From Gnetum montanum (lineage: Eukaryota; Streptophyta; Gnetopsida; Gnetales; Gnetaceae): a stretch of DNA of 40,338 bases. Below, piece by piece: positions 20,001 to 32,090 of this stretch. Numbering within the stretch: position 1 is the first letter of the stretch; each line of letters starts with the position of its first letter. Both the position numbers and the translations under genes were made by a program. The DNA lies in the NCBI GenBank assembly GCA_015680685.1, contig MNCI01008572.1, positions 1,336,230 to 1,376,567 on the forward strand. Reading direction: 5' to 3'. The notes beneath the pieces were generated by a model that saw only the letters and a list, made by a program, of their open reading frames with translations, had not been told where the DNA came from and did no database searches.

Positions 20001-22191
20001 TAGAGGACCAATCCTCATGCAACCAACCATGAACTTAATAGCGTTCAAAAGCCCTTAAAAATTTCTTATCGTACTCAACAATAGTCGCTTTTGTCTGGTC
20101 CAATACCGCAGCATGAAGAATGGGGCCCACCATGAATGTCTCCAATGCTGTGCACGCTAAAGCAAGTCCACCGTCATCATCATGCAACCCATTCTCATCA
20201 AAATGAGGCCTGCATAGAAAAATAAGATTTATGCATAGACAATAGTATAATTTTAAAGGAATCAAAAATTAAGCAAAGCACAAAAAGGCATACCTATCCA
20301 CTCTATATACTGTCCCAAGTGGGTTCTAGAATAGAGTGTGCACATGGAAGGCTAGAAAAAGGGTGTTGCTATTGTTATAATGGAAACAAGTAGGCAATTC
20401 CCATACATGATTCAAGGGATGAGTAGATCTAGGACCCTCAGTAGGGCCTCCCTCAACTTTAAAAAGTCCCTCATCTATGTCGATAATGAAGGCAAGCATG
20501 TCTTGTGTAGACCTAGGCAACATTGTCTCAATGATATCATGAGCCAACTATTCACTTAAATGAGACCATATAAACACACTAAAATTTTGCAAGATGAATG
20601 ACAAAAATAAACCAACACTGGGACAAAACCATATCACATGAGGCCCAATGCGTATGCCATAAGGAGGTATGTCTGATCCAAAGGAGCCAAACCAAGCAAG
20701 TACACCAATGAGCTCAACCACAAGAAGAGAAGGTTTAGGTCCCCTACATATAGCCAAAACATTAGGTAAGTAAAGAGTCTAAGTGCTAACAATAGTATGA
20801 AATCACATAAACCAAAAACACACATAAAAAACATTCAAATATACAGCTTCAGCCCATGAGACAAGGACACCAATATTTATTTAGTGTATTTAATACTTGA
20901 TGGGGTACATTGAAATCTCTTACACAGTAGTTTATTACAAGCAATGTAAAATAAATACACAAGTGTGAAAACATGAACATTCACAGATTCAACATAAACT
21001 TAAAAAAACATAGAAACATATTTAAATTATCTATCCTAGGAAAACAATAAACTATGTAGATATAAAACCAGTGAATAATAAACATCTTAGCAAATAATTT
21101 ACATCTTCACATCTTAACAAGGAGGGGCCTGGACACTCATGCTAGGGCTAACCCCTGCCACAATGCACACTACGTGCTCATGCCCTACTTTAACCCACTC
21201 ACACTGTAGCTTCCTTTGGAAACTCACGTTGCCTGTTCCTGGCACTCATGCTAGGGCCTACGCAAGAACTCATGTTGGGCCTTCCCCAGAGACTTGCGCT
21301 ATGGTCTTCCCCTACCACTTACGCTAGATTTCCTGCCTCGATACTCATGCTGGGGTTTCCTGAAGAGTGCACGCTGAGGCCTATTCCTACAACTCACACT
21401 ACCCAAGGAATCTTGTAGCTCACGTTGCCCAAGAAGCCCTAGCATTCACGCTATCCTGCAGCAATGCACCTTGCAATTACATGCCCTAGGAAATCTCACG
21501 CTAGCCTTCTTGGCCTGCATTCACACTAGCCTTTCCTAGCCTGCACTCACACTAGCCTTTCTTGCAACGCACTCAGAGCCTCCCCCTAGCAATCACGTTG
21601 GTAGTCACGCTGCCCCAGAAAGGTCACATCCCAACCACCCTAGCACCACACTACAGCTTGCCCTAGGCATCCTACAACACATGTACCTACACACACCCTA
21701 TGCATTACCTAGGCACTCACTCCCTACACATGTCCCATGCATTCCCTGGGCACTCATGCCCTGCACTTCCCTAGGTGCTCATGCCCTGTGCATTCCTTGG
21801 GCACTTGCACACTAAACCACTCATGTTGGCTTGTCCTAGCCTATCACTCATGCTGGGCATCCCTAGAATGCACGTTGGGGCCTGCCTAAAAGCTCACACT
21901 ACCCAAGAAGCCCTGGTAGTCACGCTGCCTTGCAGCAATGCACCTTGCAACGACATGCCCTGGATTACTCACGTTGATGCCCCAAAAGACAACAACCAAA
22001 AATGGCAAATCACAAATCCTAAAAGCAAGCCCTGAATCCCCAAAAATAACCCAAAATCACAACCATAGAAGTCATGCTGCCCTAGCTAATGCTGTGAATG
22101 GAATACTGGAGAAAAACAAGAGGAAACAAATCTACCTATGAAGAGCTCTATCCCATGTTATAATCCTGGCTTGGGGGAGATGTTGGAGTAG
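17003..22191 (-). pseudogene. Antisense eight-exon gene of element B, homolog of the one in element A
   Basis: The proposed exons on the minus strand are: 1, about 22191-22136; 2, 20743-20294 (450 nt, as in A); 3, 20209-19938 (272 nt; A 269); 4, 19841-18796; 5, 18687-18393; 6, 18306-18104; 7, 17994 to about 17235; 8, 17083-17003 (TGA). Most donors and acceptors are kept (GTATGCC, GTAAATG, GTAAGTA, GTATGTT, GTATGTC; TGTAG, TGCAG, TACAG, CTAG, CAG). The donor of exon 7 is not clear. The protein matches A in every exon: pseudo-phosphatase part, middle domain, coiled coil (RHSVEYLRDEVHSLKEALEK) and the VDKGKTLAGIDLGLE tail. Stops and length differences that are not multiples of three show it is dead. 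The start ATG of A is CTA here. Confidence 0.75.
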
Positions 22192-22380
22192 CTCTTCACT
22201 CTCCTACACGAACACCATATTTGCTTGCCTCTTTCATTTTCCTTGGCTTGCTTTTCCTTTTTCCTTCATGGATGTCTTGTAATTCACGCTATAGCTCATG
22301 CTGATGTTGATGCTAATGCTCCACTCCCTAGCTCACACTGCAATCCAAATGTCCAAGAACTCACGCTAGCACAAATGATG
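21121..22380 (-). repeat. ACTCACGCT-rich 5' region and intron 1 of the B antisense gene
   Basis: Over about 1.2 kb the plus strand repeats short motifs such as CTCACGCTAG, ACTCATGCTAGG, CTCACGTTGCCC and CACACTAGCC, many with CpG decayed to TpG or CpA. Much of it falls in the 1,392-nt intron 1. The same motif fills the U3 of the B LTR (28230-28500). No coding sequence was seen here besides the short exon 1. Confidence 0.75.
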
Positions 22381-22400
22381 CCCCTTCACCTCAAAATCCC

Positions 22401-22406
22401 TTTATA
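22401..22406 (-). promoter_or_regulatory. TATA box of the antisense gene (element B)
   Basis: On the minus strand GGGTTATAAAGGG is followed by GGGGCATCATTTGTG and AGCGTGAG, which align with the sequence downstream of the TATA box at 2203 in element A. It lies about 215 bp before exon 1 of the antisense gene. Confidence 0.65.
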
Positions 22407-22588
22407 ACCCTTATTTTCATTCCCAATTTAATTTATTTTACTTTATTATGTTTTATTTTTATTCAACTTACCATGTTCATGGTTAACTTTTATTTTCATA
22501 TTATTATTTACATCATCTTTACTATCTAGCATTCCTCATTATTTCATTCCCTGGAGATAAGGCCAAAACATTAAAGATTGCAAAAATA

Positions 22589-22614
22589 ATATATATATAT
22601 ATATATATATATAT
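22589..22614. repeat. AT microsatellite
   Basis: About 13 AT dinucleotides lie in AT-rich sequence between the antisense promoter and the RT repeats. The interval 22420-22790 holds nothing else recognisable. Confidence 0.95.
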
Positions 22615-22796
22615 GAGGGGAGAAAAAGTTAAAATCAACAAAAAAAATATGTATATACAAACATACAAAAGTACATAATGATGCGCATAAAAATCCATAA
22701 GACTTTAAAACCCCATAAACTTACTGTTCGAACAAAATATAGAAATCAACAATGCTCCATACACTCAATTAAAATGACAAAATGACATGAATAATA

Positions 22797-22836
22797 TTGG
22801 CCCGGTACGGCCTAAAACTGCCATGACTATTGCTAC
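22797..22836 (+). repeat. Single copy of the boundary repeat before RT (element B)
   Basis: TTGGCCCGGTACGGCCTAAAACTGCC matches the sense form of the 30-bp unit at 1857-2051 of element A (GCCCGGTAAGGCATTAAACTGCC as read in element sense). It lies between the antisense promoter and RT, as in A. Confidence 0.65.
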
Positions 22837-22923
22837 GTTTTGCAATTTCATTAGTACATAAATTAATTACCCGATGCCCATTTCCATTTAACAACTCCTT
22901 CATCAAGCAGACATCACTTACTT

Positions 22924-22925
22924 AG
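22924..22925 (+). other. Proposed sense splice acceptor before RT (element B)
   Basis: CTTACTTAG precedes 22926, the point that aligns with the first RT-exon codon of element A at equal codon distance from the shared GGA-CCN pair. A TAA four codons in is a later mutation. Confidence 0.5.
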
Positions 22926-24140
22926 CTCCTAGTTTAAATTGGTAGGAGCAAGCACATGGCCACCAAGAATATCCTTTCAACATTGTCTCTTAGTGGACCA
23001 TACGAGGAGGTAAAAAGAGCAATCAATCTAGAATCCTTGGATCTAGACCCATCCACTTATACTAACTTAATAGCTTCCACTCAAGAAACATTGGACTAGC
23101 CTAAAAATGTGACTAAGACTTTAGATCTAGAGGCTAATAATATCACTAAATATCCTCTTGTTGAAGTCCCCATTACTACATTCAATGATGAAACTAGAAC
23201 ATTGAAATTAAATGCCCTAATGGACCCACAACTTGTCAGTGACATCACTCAAGTACTAAAATACAATATAAAAACATTTGCATGGTCATATATTAACATG
23301 CTAGGATTAGACCCCCAAATCGTCCAACACAACATCATTCTTGATGAAAAAATCAAACTAGTGAAGCAAAAAGCATGAAAGGTTAGACCTGAGGTGGCAT
23401 TAGTAGTTCGTGCTGAAATCACAAAGCTCTACCAAGCCAATTTCATCTGAGCTATTGACTATTCCGACTGGGTATCAAACATTGTCGGTGTTCCTAAGAA
23501 GAATGGTAGTATACGCATACGCATTGAATTCCATGATCTTAACACAGCCACTATAAAGGATGACTTCCCACTACCTAGCATTGATCAACTTATTGACACA
23601 ACTACTAGGCATGCACTATTATACTTTATGAATGGATTTTTAGGATACAGCCAAATAAGAATCAACCTGGAACATCAACTCAGAACAACCTTTATGATGC
23701 CTTGGGGCACATTCTGCTATACGATGATGTCGTTTGGTCTTAAAAATGTAGGCGCTACATATCAACGAGCAATGACATATATATTTAGTGATTACATGCT
23801 CAATTTGCTCAATGATTACATGGATGACATCATGGTTAAATCTAAAACAACAAAATGACATGCAAAATATTTAGACCTAGTTCTTAAACGTTGTCTCAAA
23901 TATGACCTTAGGCTCAACCCAAAGAAGTGTGTCTTTGGTGTCAAAACAGGAAAAATGCTTGGCTTCATAGTCTCTGAAATAGGGATACAGGTAGACCTTG
24001 ATAAGGTTAAGGCAATAATTAACATGCAACCACCAAAAAACCTTACCGAACTACGTGGACTACAAGGCAGACTGCAATTCATTAGATGCTTTATCAAAAA
24101 GCTGACAGATAAGTTGAGACCCATGCAACACCTATTATGA
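22926..24140 (+). pseudogene. pol: Element B reverse transcriptase
   Basis: The linker (NIKTFAWSYINMLGLDPQIV) leads into RT with KDDFPLPSIDQLID, NGFLGYSQIRINLEHQLRTT, WGTFCYTMMSFGLKNVGATY and the catalytic YMDD at 23817-23828. LNPKKCVFGVKTGKMLGFIV and LTELRGLQGRLQFIR follow. At least four stops break the frame (about 23096, 23376, 23447, 23856), all explained by C-to-T or G-to-A changes. Similarity to element A is high throughout. Confidence 0.85.
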
Positions 24141-25000
24141 AAGAATGTGCATTTCCAATGGACTCAACAATGCTAGGAAGTGTTTGAGAACATAAAACAA
24201 GAGCTGGCTCAACTGCCAACTATTTATCCCCCATAAGGTGATAAACCCTTCTACATCTACCTTGCAACTTCTGATTCTTCCATTACATCAATGCTTTGTC
24301 AAAAACATAAATATGGAGTTAAGATCCCTGTATATTACCTAAGCCACACTTTAATTTCCTATGAACAATGATACAATGACATGGAGAGCAATGATCATAG
24401 AGTTTGACCTACACTATGTTGCTCAATTTTCCACAAAAGGTTAAGTAGTAGTCACACAATTGACCATCTCACCAATGCGTGATCAAGCAATGATTAACCC
24501 TGAATTCCCTGATGAGAATGTTAATAGTATAGACATCGTACCTGATAACTATGAGGCAATCCTTTATTTCGATGGAGCTTCAACTTCCCGAAGAGGAAGT
24601 GCTATAGCCATTTTAACATACCCCTCCTGAGAAATCCAACCCTTCGCCTACCGATTAACCTTTCCTTGTACTAATAATGTGGCAAATTACAAAGTTCTTC
24701 TTATAGGTCTTCGAGTAGCATTGACTTCAGGAATCGCATGCCTTGTAGCTCAAGGCGACTCACAGTTAGTCATTAATCAAGTCACAAAAGTTTACGCATG
24801 TAGGGCTCTCCATTTGCAACCATATTGTGATTTGACAAAACATCTGCTGAAGCAATTAGTAGACATGGATATATAGCATGTCCCTAGAAGCGAAAACACC
24901 ATTGTTGATGCACTTGCTATACTAGCCCTAAACATGACACCTGAAATGTTCCATGCGTTGCCTAGCTCTATAACAAATTGTGCCAAACCTATAATCGATG
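24141..25000 (+). pseudogene. pol: Element B native RNase H followed by archaeal-type RNase H
   Basis: The native domain (about 24230-24420) reads FYIYLATSDSSITSMLCQK, without the first catalytic acid. The second domain begins ILYFDGASTSRRGSAIAI (24556), with GDSQLVINQV and IVDALAILAL after it. Two RNases H in this order (RT, native, archaeal-type, INT) mark the Tat lineage. The conserved glutamate of the second domain is lost (NYK where AEYE is usual), and stops are present, so neither copy can be active. Confidence 0.8.
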
Positions 25001-25119
25001 CTTTCGATGAAATGCCTATAGCATCCGTTAGCACAACGCATGAAATAAAATGGTACAATGACATAAAAGAGTAACTTCTACAAGGTGAACCTCCACAACA
25101 GTTGACAAATGCTCAAAAA

Positions 25120-26289
25120 GACGCAGTGTGAAAATGCTCTCGGCAATATGCATTAATAGGAGACACCTTGTGTCGCAAATCCTACGAAAGCATTCTATTG
25201 ATGTGCATTAGTAGCACTGACGATCAAAAAATTTTAGAACAAGTCCATGAAGGACTTTGTGAAGGGCACATAGCACCCAATGCAATGGCAATAAAGATTA
25301 GGCACTTGGGCTACTATTGGCTACACATGGAGTACAATGGCTTCTCCAAGGTCAGGACATGTGACATTTGCCAAAGGCATGGTAACTTAATACATGTGCC
25401 GCCTAATGAATTTCACACAAAACAAATCACATGGCCATTCCAAAGATGGGGATTATACTTAATTGGACCGATAACGCCATCATCCTCCACAGAACATAGC
25501 TTCATTATCACTGCAACTAAATATTTCACAAAATGGGTAGAAGCTATTCTCCTTAGGAAGAACACTTCTAAACATGTTTGCACTTTCATAATAGAAAACA
25601 TCGTGACCCATTTTGGTATTCTGATGACCATCGTTACTGACAATGGGCCACAGTTCAGCAGTGTAAATACTAAAAGCTTCTGTGAAAGCCTAAGTATTAA
25701 ACATGCATTCTCATCACCTTACTACCCACAGAGCAATGGTCAAGTGGAGGCCACAAACAAAACTATCATCATGGTGCTCAAAAAGATGTTAAATCAGAGC
25801 ATAAGACGATGACACGAATAATTAGTCTACTCATTGTAGGCATATAGAATGACACATCGAACATCTACAGGTAAAACTCCATATGGTCTTGTATACGGAT
25901 CTGAAGCTATTTTACCTTTGGAGTTATAGGTTCCCTCGATGTGGATAGCTCTCTCAGGCCTCCTTGATGAAAGAAAAAGTAATGAACTATGCATTGCTGA
26001 CCTTGACTTGGTGGAGGAGGAATGTGTATGAACACTTGATCAGATCGAGTGGTACCAGAAACAACAGCGGCAACAACACAAACATGATCTATATAAGTGC
26101 CTGATTAAAGAAGGAGACCTAGTCCTTAAGATCGTCCATGAACATCTAGATAAATTCTCAGCTTATTGGGAAGGGCCTTACTTAGTCACCAAGGCATACA
26201 ATAACGGAGCATTCAAACTTGCTGACATGGAAGGGAACAAGTTTGCTAATCCTACAAATCACTTGTACCTAAAAAGGTACTATGTCTGA
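25120..26289 (+). pseudogene. pol: Element B integrase
   Basis: The zinc-binding part shows H-x6-H (HEGLCEGH) and CDICQRHG. The core has TDNGPQF and a kept glutamate in GQVEATNK, but WGLYLIGPI stands where the first catalytic aspartate (WGxD) should be. The C-terminal part (LIKEGDLVLK, YWEGPYLV) ends with TGA at 26287-26289. At least five stops are present, mainly after 25810. Confidence 0.85.
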
Positions 26290-26304
26290 TCAACCTAAGG
26301 TACT

Positions 26305-26640
26305 TAATGATCCTAGCATCATGACCTAAAACTAATACCATAGAATGATCCTAGGGCTATGACTTGAAGCTAGCACCACAGAATGTCCTGGAGTCATGAT
26401 AGTAAACTAACATCACAGAGCTCTGTCTGATATGATACTAAACTGCTACATTTGTCCTCCATGACATGAAACTAGCATCCAGAGTCCACTAAGACTATAA
26501 AATAGTTTGCCTCTTCACAATTCTCTATGACTATAAACTAGCAATGCATCATCCGCCACGACACTAAATGGGCTACGTCCAAATGGTTACGATGTGAAAC
26601 TAACCTACTATAATCTGCTAAGACTATAAACCAGCAACAT
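26305..26640 (+). repeat. Repeat family GACTATAAACTAGCA after INT (element B)
   Basis: About ten diverged copies are spaced 25-45 bp, for example GACCTAAAACTAATACC, GACATGAAACTAGCATC, GACTATAAACTAGCAATG and GACTATAAACCAGCAAC. The core agrees with the sense form of the repeats on both sides of the antisense gene in A and B. Confidence 0.75.
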
Positions 26641-27864
26641 CATTGACGACGAGGCAATACTTGAAAAGATATGTTGCTATAATTGGTTGTACCTGTTCCA
26701 CAAAAAAATTGTTGCATAATTTGTCTCATGGACCTAGATGAAGCTGATGTTGTTCTGTCTGCTTTGAAATTGCACATGGTAGCTTCATCTCCTTGGTTGT
26801 TTTCAAGTTTAAAGTGCTTAGCTAACCGAATCATTTGTGGTTTTCTTGTGTTTACAAAATGACATGCCTGAGGTGTTTGTGCATAGATGCACTTCATCAT
26901 GATGACAAGGTATCACATTCTTCCTAATGCCCATAACTAGGTTAATTAATCCATTCATAAGTACACTCCTGATACATTCCCTATTCCCCATCATGTTCCC
27001 CTTACCCTATTCAATTACACCCCCTTGATACACATCCCAAAACTCTTGATACATCGTTGCATATTGTGCTTCTCTAAGTAATTGCAACACAAAACACAGT
27101 ACATGGTACATGATACAAATGCAAACACATGAGCACAAGTATAGCACTAAAAGCAAGCTCTTTCAAAAAGACCAGAAATAAACCAAAAACAAGAAAAAAC
27201 AAAACAAAACAAACAAAAAAAGGAACAGAAGGACCAAGGAGAAAAATGCATGGAAAAGGTCTTCATGACCCTGTTGACATCATAGACCAAAGACCTTTGG
27301 CTCTTCTCATACAAGCCCCAGGCGGGAAGGCAATTGTCTTGGAAAAATAGTTACACTCGTGTCTCAAATGATCATGTTTCACGTCATCATGTAGATTTGG
27401 CTATTTACAATTGGCTCCTATAAACACTCTAAAAAAGTCCCATTTCTCCAAAGAATGCACTTCATATGTCTTGGTTCCGAGTCTGCTGAAAACCATCTAC
27501 CGACAAGAACTAAAGATATGGCTTGTTCATGTGAGAACATTCCTCTCCCACAATTCCAACAACAACTATAGCCCTTGATCAACTCTTGATTTCCCTAGTT
27601 ACAACCAATCCCCTTGCATCTTGAATTGCACTTCCTTAGTCCCATGTACTTTTGAACATGGTGTGATGACATCCAGCCAGGGGCCAACGGATAATGCTTG
27701 GTACTTGGTTGTTATGGTGTTTTACACCTCTTTGTCGATGCCTCTCCGATGGATTCCTCCAGACATCAACAAAGAGGGGCCAATAAAACACCACTAATTT
27801 TTACCTAACACCTTGAAATGAGAAATAATTTAGGCCCTGTTTGAGCTTTTGAGAGGGAAAAATT
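26641..27864 (+). other. Element B 3' untranslated region
   Basis: No domain is recognised. A minus-strand frame at 26900-26640 of 86 codons starts with ATG but matches nothing I know. The plus strand at 27120-27240 is very A-rich. A purine run (GAGAGGGAAAAA, 27852-27863) just before the LTR may be the polypurine tract. Confidence 0.5.
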
Positions 27865-27916
27865 TGACTAAGGCATGTAACTCATGTTGGGCTTGTCAAA
27901 CCAGCTTGCCCTTAGT

Positions 27917-28452
27917 GTGAGCACTTCCAACAGCTTCAAAATCAAGTCAAAGATGGTCCAATCTGAGGGTGAAAGCCATCCTCAAAGGCCACTATTGTCC
28001 ACTTCAAGTTTTAGCATTTGCAAATTCAAATTTCAAGACAAATTGTACAAGTTCTCTCACTCATGTTGATGTCACAGTGGTAGCGTGAGCAACTCTGAGA
28101 GCCTCAAAAATGAGTCAAAATGACTTGATTCTAAGGTGCAAGTCATCCTCAGAGTTCATTGTTGACAACTTTAAGTTCCAGCCTCCAGAATTCTAGATTT
28201 CAAGTCCAAAATTGTAAGTTTTTGCAACTCACGCTATGGTCACGCTGCACTCACACTGGTAGCGTGAGTCCAACATGAGTTACCAAAAGTGGTTTAAAAC
28301 AAGGCACATCAAGCTCAATTTTTGACTTGTAGATCATTCTTAAGGTCAACCACAATTAGGCAATTGTTGTACTTAAGAAACAGGCTTCAGAAATCAGAAT
28401 TTGGTGTGAAATATGTCATTTTTAGCTCACTCACACTGAGGTCACGCTGGCA
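27917..28452 (+). repeat. Three diverged 170-190 bp repeats in U3 of element B
   Basis: The units start with GTGAGCACTTCC at 27917, GTGAGCAACTC at 28085 and GTGAGTCCAAC at 28263. Each has a CTCAAAATGAGTCAAA-like part, a TCATCCTCA or TCATTCTTA part and an ending rich in CTCACGCT or CTCACTCAC. They look like duplicated U3 control sequence. Confidence 0.7.
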
Positions 28453-28961
28453 GTGTGAGTATAGCTAGTGTGTGTATAGCATGAGTCCAGCATGAGTACT
28501 AGTCATGCCTAGATAAAAGCATGCCAAACACATGCTGAGGACATGCCAAGACCAAATCAACTCATGTTGGAAGCCCTAGTGAAATAGAGATGCCTCAAAC
28601 AGCCACAAAACCACTCAAATCGACATCCTACAGTAGTCAAATCAAGATCAAGAAGTTTCAAGCAAGACAAACTCAATCTCTCTTGTTGTACATTATCATT
28701 TTCATTGTAAATTTTCATCATTTATGAGCTTGTCAAGCTCTTACGCTCCAAATTTTATATCTGCTTCCATGGGTGTAAGCTAGCTTACGTAAGCCAACAC
28801 ACGTTGTAAGATATAGTGCATCTAGTCAAGAATGTAGCCTACCTATGCGAGTCCAACTTATACGTAGCTATCCATCTAACACCTATCACATGATCCATTT
28901 TCCTCTCATTTCTTAGCCATTGATCCATCTATGAGTTCTATGCCTGAACCTAGCCAAACAT

Positions 28962-28969
28962 TATAAATA
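28962..28969 (+). promoter_or_regulatory. TATA box in the element B LTR
   Basis: ATTATAAATACCCC lies 545 bp before the LTR end, as does CTATAAATAGCCC in the A LTR (about 720 bp before its end). Confidence 0.75.
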
Positions 28970-29507
28970 CCCCATCCATTCACATAAATAAGGTTGGCAA
29001 TTTTGGAGGTTGATGGCTTAGGAAACATTGACTAGCAAATTTTGGACACTCGGGCACATCTGACTCTTAGCATCCAAGCACCTACAAGCATATCACCCCG
29101 AGGCTTAGCACTTGACTTGCCATCTACACACGCAGCTATGCTTTGACTAGTGCACATTCATTCTAAGCAATACAATACAATTCATTTTTTCCTTCCATTC
29201 TGTTGTTTACTCTATTTTAAGTTCAACTTACATTTTGTTTACAATACCAGTTCTATATACGCTCTATTTGCATTTCATGCGTCACTGTTTACATTTCAAA
29301 CATCAGTTACGATAATCCCAGCGTAAGCCATAGCTTACATTTAGGGAAGTCCTTGGTTGATTTGTGTACAGACCATCCAAGGCACTCTTCCTTCATTTTC
29401 TTTTCCAGCTTGCCCTCACACGAAGGTAGGGTCAGCTGTCTCTGTCTAATGATCTTTCAATGTTTTTTTTTCCTTCCAGCCTTACATTGACAATTTCGGT
29501 CAATACA

Positions 29508-30580
29508 ATAATGTCCACCTTTATCATGAGTTCGTGTCCCTTTTTTAGATCCTTTATGCCCATGGCTATTAGAACCTAGCTTATGAATAGTGGAATGAAG
29601 GTTCTGATACACAACCCCTTGGCCAAAGTCAAGGGGAGGAACATTGTTGTGTAGGCGACTACCTAAGGTAGGTTCACCACCCTCATTTTCACTTAAGACA
29701 TGTGGGGCATCCTGGGACCACTTACCCTTCAAATACTTATGATGTCTCTCCTGTTACAAGTCCCTTTGACGTTGTGCATCTATGGGACGGTATTCTCTTG
29801 AGTCATGGTCTTGCACAATGTATTTTGCGTGTAAGTGCGGCATGCCAATTCGTGTGAGAGCACAAAGAAGCATGCTTTGGACTAAACAATTGGGAGGTAA
29901 CACTATGTTACCTAACTCTCACAAACGTAGTTGTTCATATTGATGGAGGATAAAGGTATAGTCTGGTATATACTCATTGGGATGAATATATACCATTCGA
30001 ACTTGTTGAGGGACTGGCAGATCAATGTCATCTGTATAACGCCACTGACTATTTCCTATTTCAGACCTAGGCAGTGAGGCACTTTCATACAAAGAAGGAG
30101 ACATACTTATTTTTTCAATGTGCAATGTATTCTTGTTTATTATTTTCTCAACCAACCCTAAGGGTTCATTCCAATGATGTGAATGATTTCCTATGTTCTA
30201 GTTAGCACACAAACAACTAAGTCCCTAGCAAAGAAGCCAATGATGAGCGGCGAGGTACCCCTATGCTCAACCATACGAATACAAGCATTTCACGCATGAT
30301 CCAATCGAATTCCAAGGACTATGTGCTTATGCACTATTGTGGAACAGGGATGGGTTGGTTGATCATTATCTTCCCAAGCTTACATGTATGTCATGATTGT
30401 ATGGTTAAGTAATCTTGAGGCATATCATTTTTATAGCTTTTATGTTTTTATGTCCTACGCTAGTAGGGAAGGAGAGAGGTAACTAAGTGACTAATTTAGC
30501 TTAACTACTCATTAACTAAGTTCTAACTAATCCTAACACCAGCATCCGTTCCCACTTGCCGTACACATCCTAAACCAGTG
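29508..30580 (-). other. Unidentified DNA into which element B inserted, with decayed minus-strand frames
   Basis: On the minus strand two linked frames can be read, 30155-29919 (VRMVYIHPNEYIPDYTFILH) and about 29900-29508 (SRLHNNVPPLDFGQGVVYQN), interrupted by stops and cut at the LTR junction. The product is not recognised. It may be an older transposable element. Nothing was seen on the plus strand. Confidence 0.4.
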
Positions 30581-30587
30581 CAACACT

Positions 30588-32083
30588 GTTGGGATTACCA
30601 AACGCTAATCGTTACTGGGTTACCAAGCATCACACACATGCTTGAAGTGGTCATGCTTGTGTAATTTAATAATTTGCTTAATTGATCAAAATGAATTATT
30701 ATGCTAATAACAGAAATGTAAACTGCATAAAATAAAATAAATGCATAAGAAAATCAAATAAAAGAAATGCGTAAGAAAACAAATCTCAAGTGCTACAAGG
30801 ATGAATCAAAGAGCTCATATTTATTGCTGTACACAAGGTGTGCTCAGGTACATAATTCTTGAATAAAGATCCATCCACACTTGAACCTCCTATTGTGGAC
30901 ACTTGGAAAATACTCTAACTTTCAAATATACTACAAGAGTTTTGCTACTTGCCTGCTAAAAGACTTCTTTCAATTGTGCGCCTAGGCACTATATTTATAG
31001 GCTCAGGAGCAACTACTCTAATAATTAGAGTAACCACTCTAATAATTAGAATAAACCACTAGAGTAACTGCTCTAATAATTAGAATAAACCACTAGAGTA
31101 ACCGCTCTCATCACCGATATATCTTTCAGAAAATAAATAATTGCAAATAAATCACACACAAATTCACAACAATGTCAATCTCACAAGACTATGATAATGC
31201 AACAACCAGTAAGGCAATTCATTGGAGAACCAACAAATTATACGATGATGAAGACAAAGTTTGTAGAACTCAATATGATGTAGGGGTCTCCTACGTACAT
31301 AAACAAAGACAACATCATCCCAATTCACAATTTCATAACCTACCTAGTGATGATGAACCCCTACTAGCCACTAAGAGCCTAATGCATATACAAGTGGTTG
31401 TTCGAATATCCCGTAGGCATTGCAAGGAAAGTCGTCTACCCAGGCTTGATTTAAATAACTTTCCCAAGTTTTTATAAGGCTATGATTTAGATCCACAACA
31501 TCATTTACAAGCCTTCCATGATGCCTATGTATGGAAAAATATTGATAATGGGTGGAAAAAACTTAAGCTCTTTCCTACGTGATGAGACATGAAATTGCTC
31601 ATATTGCTAACGATCGCGTTAAGGCACCCACGATAAGGCACCCACGTTATATCATGGGTCGCGATATCGCTCTATTTCTTGCTCTATTTCTAGTTTTTTT
31701 GTGGAACTATCTCTTTCTCTGGGGAAAATTAGGAGTAGATTGCGGAGTTGTGCTCAAATGTTTTTGCAAAATTTTATTTGTTACAAGTAGGTATTATAAG
31801 GACCGCGTAGACTAGGCAGTTGAACAAAATAGGTAATTTTCAACAACTCACAGTACTTGGCAAAGTTGGCTGAATCTCTTTAAAGTAAGTCATTTGAAGT
31901 ATACACACAACGCAATCATTACATTTCTCACAATCGCATGCCGCAATAGCACACACACATACTCACATTAACTACTGAGTTTATTTGGAGGTATCTGGGC
32001 CTTGGTGTTGCCAGAGACCAGCAGGCACCTAAATCTTGTTCGAGGACACTCGTTGGTAATCGCGTCCCAAACGGTCGCCAACA
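30588..32083 (+). repeat. Possible 5' LTR region of element C
   Basis: The right edge is supported: CGCCAACA at 32083 is followed by a 7-nt spacer and the PBS, the same geometry as in element A. A left edge at TGTTGGGATTACC (30588) and a TATA-like ACTATATTTATAGG near 30985 would fit an LTR of about 1.5 kb. However, this left edge does not match the proposed 3' LTR start at 38803, so only the right edge should be trusted. A plus-strand frame at 31172-31477 (ATG, 101 codons) is unrecognised. Confidence 0.35.
31011..31105 (+). repeat. Tandem repeat CTCTAATAATTAGARTAAC
   Basis: There are about three units of roughly 32 bp with CTCTAATAATTAGA and AACCACTAGAGTAAC, inverted within themselves (CTCTAATAATTAGAG is nearly palindromic). 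It lies just downstream of the TATA-like sequence. Confidence 0.8.
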
Positions 32084-32090
32084 GTTCTTT

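Larger units (their letters stand above)
12796..29507 (+). mobile_element. Element B: old Tat-like Ty3/gypsy element, 5' end displaced by element A
   Basis: From left to right: gag (from about 12862), protease (15560-16174), repeats, the antisense gene (22191-17003), RT (from 22926), native and archaeal-type RNases H, INT (to 26289), repeats, a long 3' untranslated part and the 3' LTR (to 29507). No 5' LTR or PBS is seen. The first recognisable sequence abuts the outer end of the A LTR, so the missing part should lie left of A, outside the window. The coding frames carry many stops (mostly TAG/TAA/TGA for CAG/CAA/CGA or TGG) and lost catalytic residues, showing it to be older than A. Confidence 0.85.
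27865..29507 (+). repeat. 3' LTR of element B
   Basis: The right end is firm. Sequence from 29341 to 29500 aligns with the U5 end of the A LTR (AGGGAAGTCCTTG, AGACCATCCAAGGCACTCT, TTCCAGCTTGCCCTCA, ATTTCGGTCA), and the last bases read CAATACA at 29507. A TATA box lies at 28962. The left end is uncertain, with TG candidates at 27865 and 27886. The length is about 1.6 kb, against 1.1 kb in A, because U3 is expanded by repeats. Confidence 0.8.

Noticed and set aside
19421-20032. Plus-strand open frame of 203 codons within element B
   Set aside because: It lies opposite exons 3-4 of the antisense gene, which show protein similarity to element A; the plus frame does not.
26640-26900. Minus-strand frame of 86 codons in the element B 3' region
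   Set aside because: It is unsupported by any motif or by element A; kept only as a note in the untranslated region.
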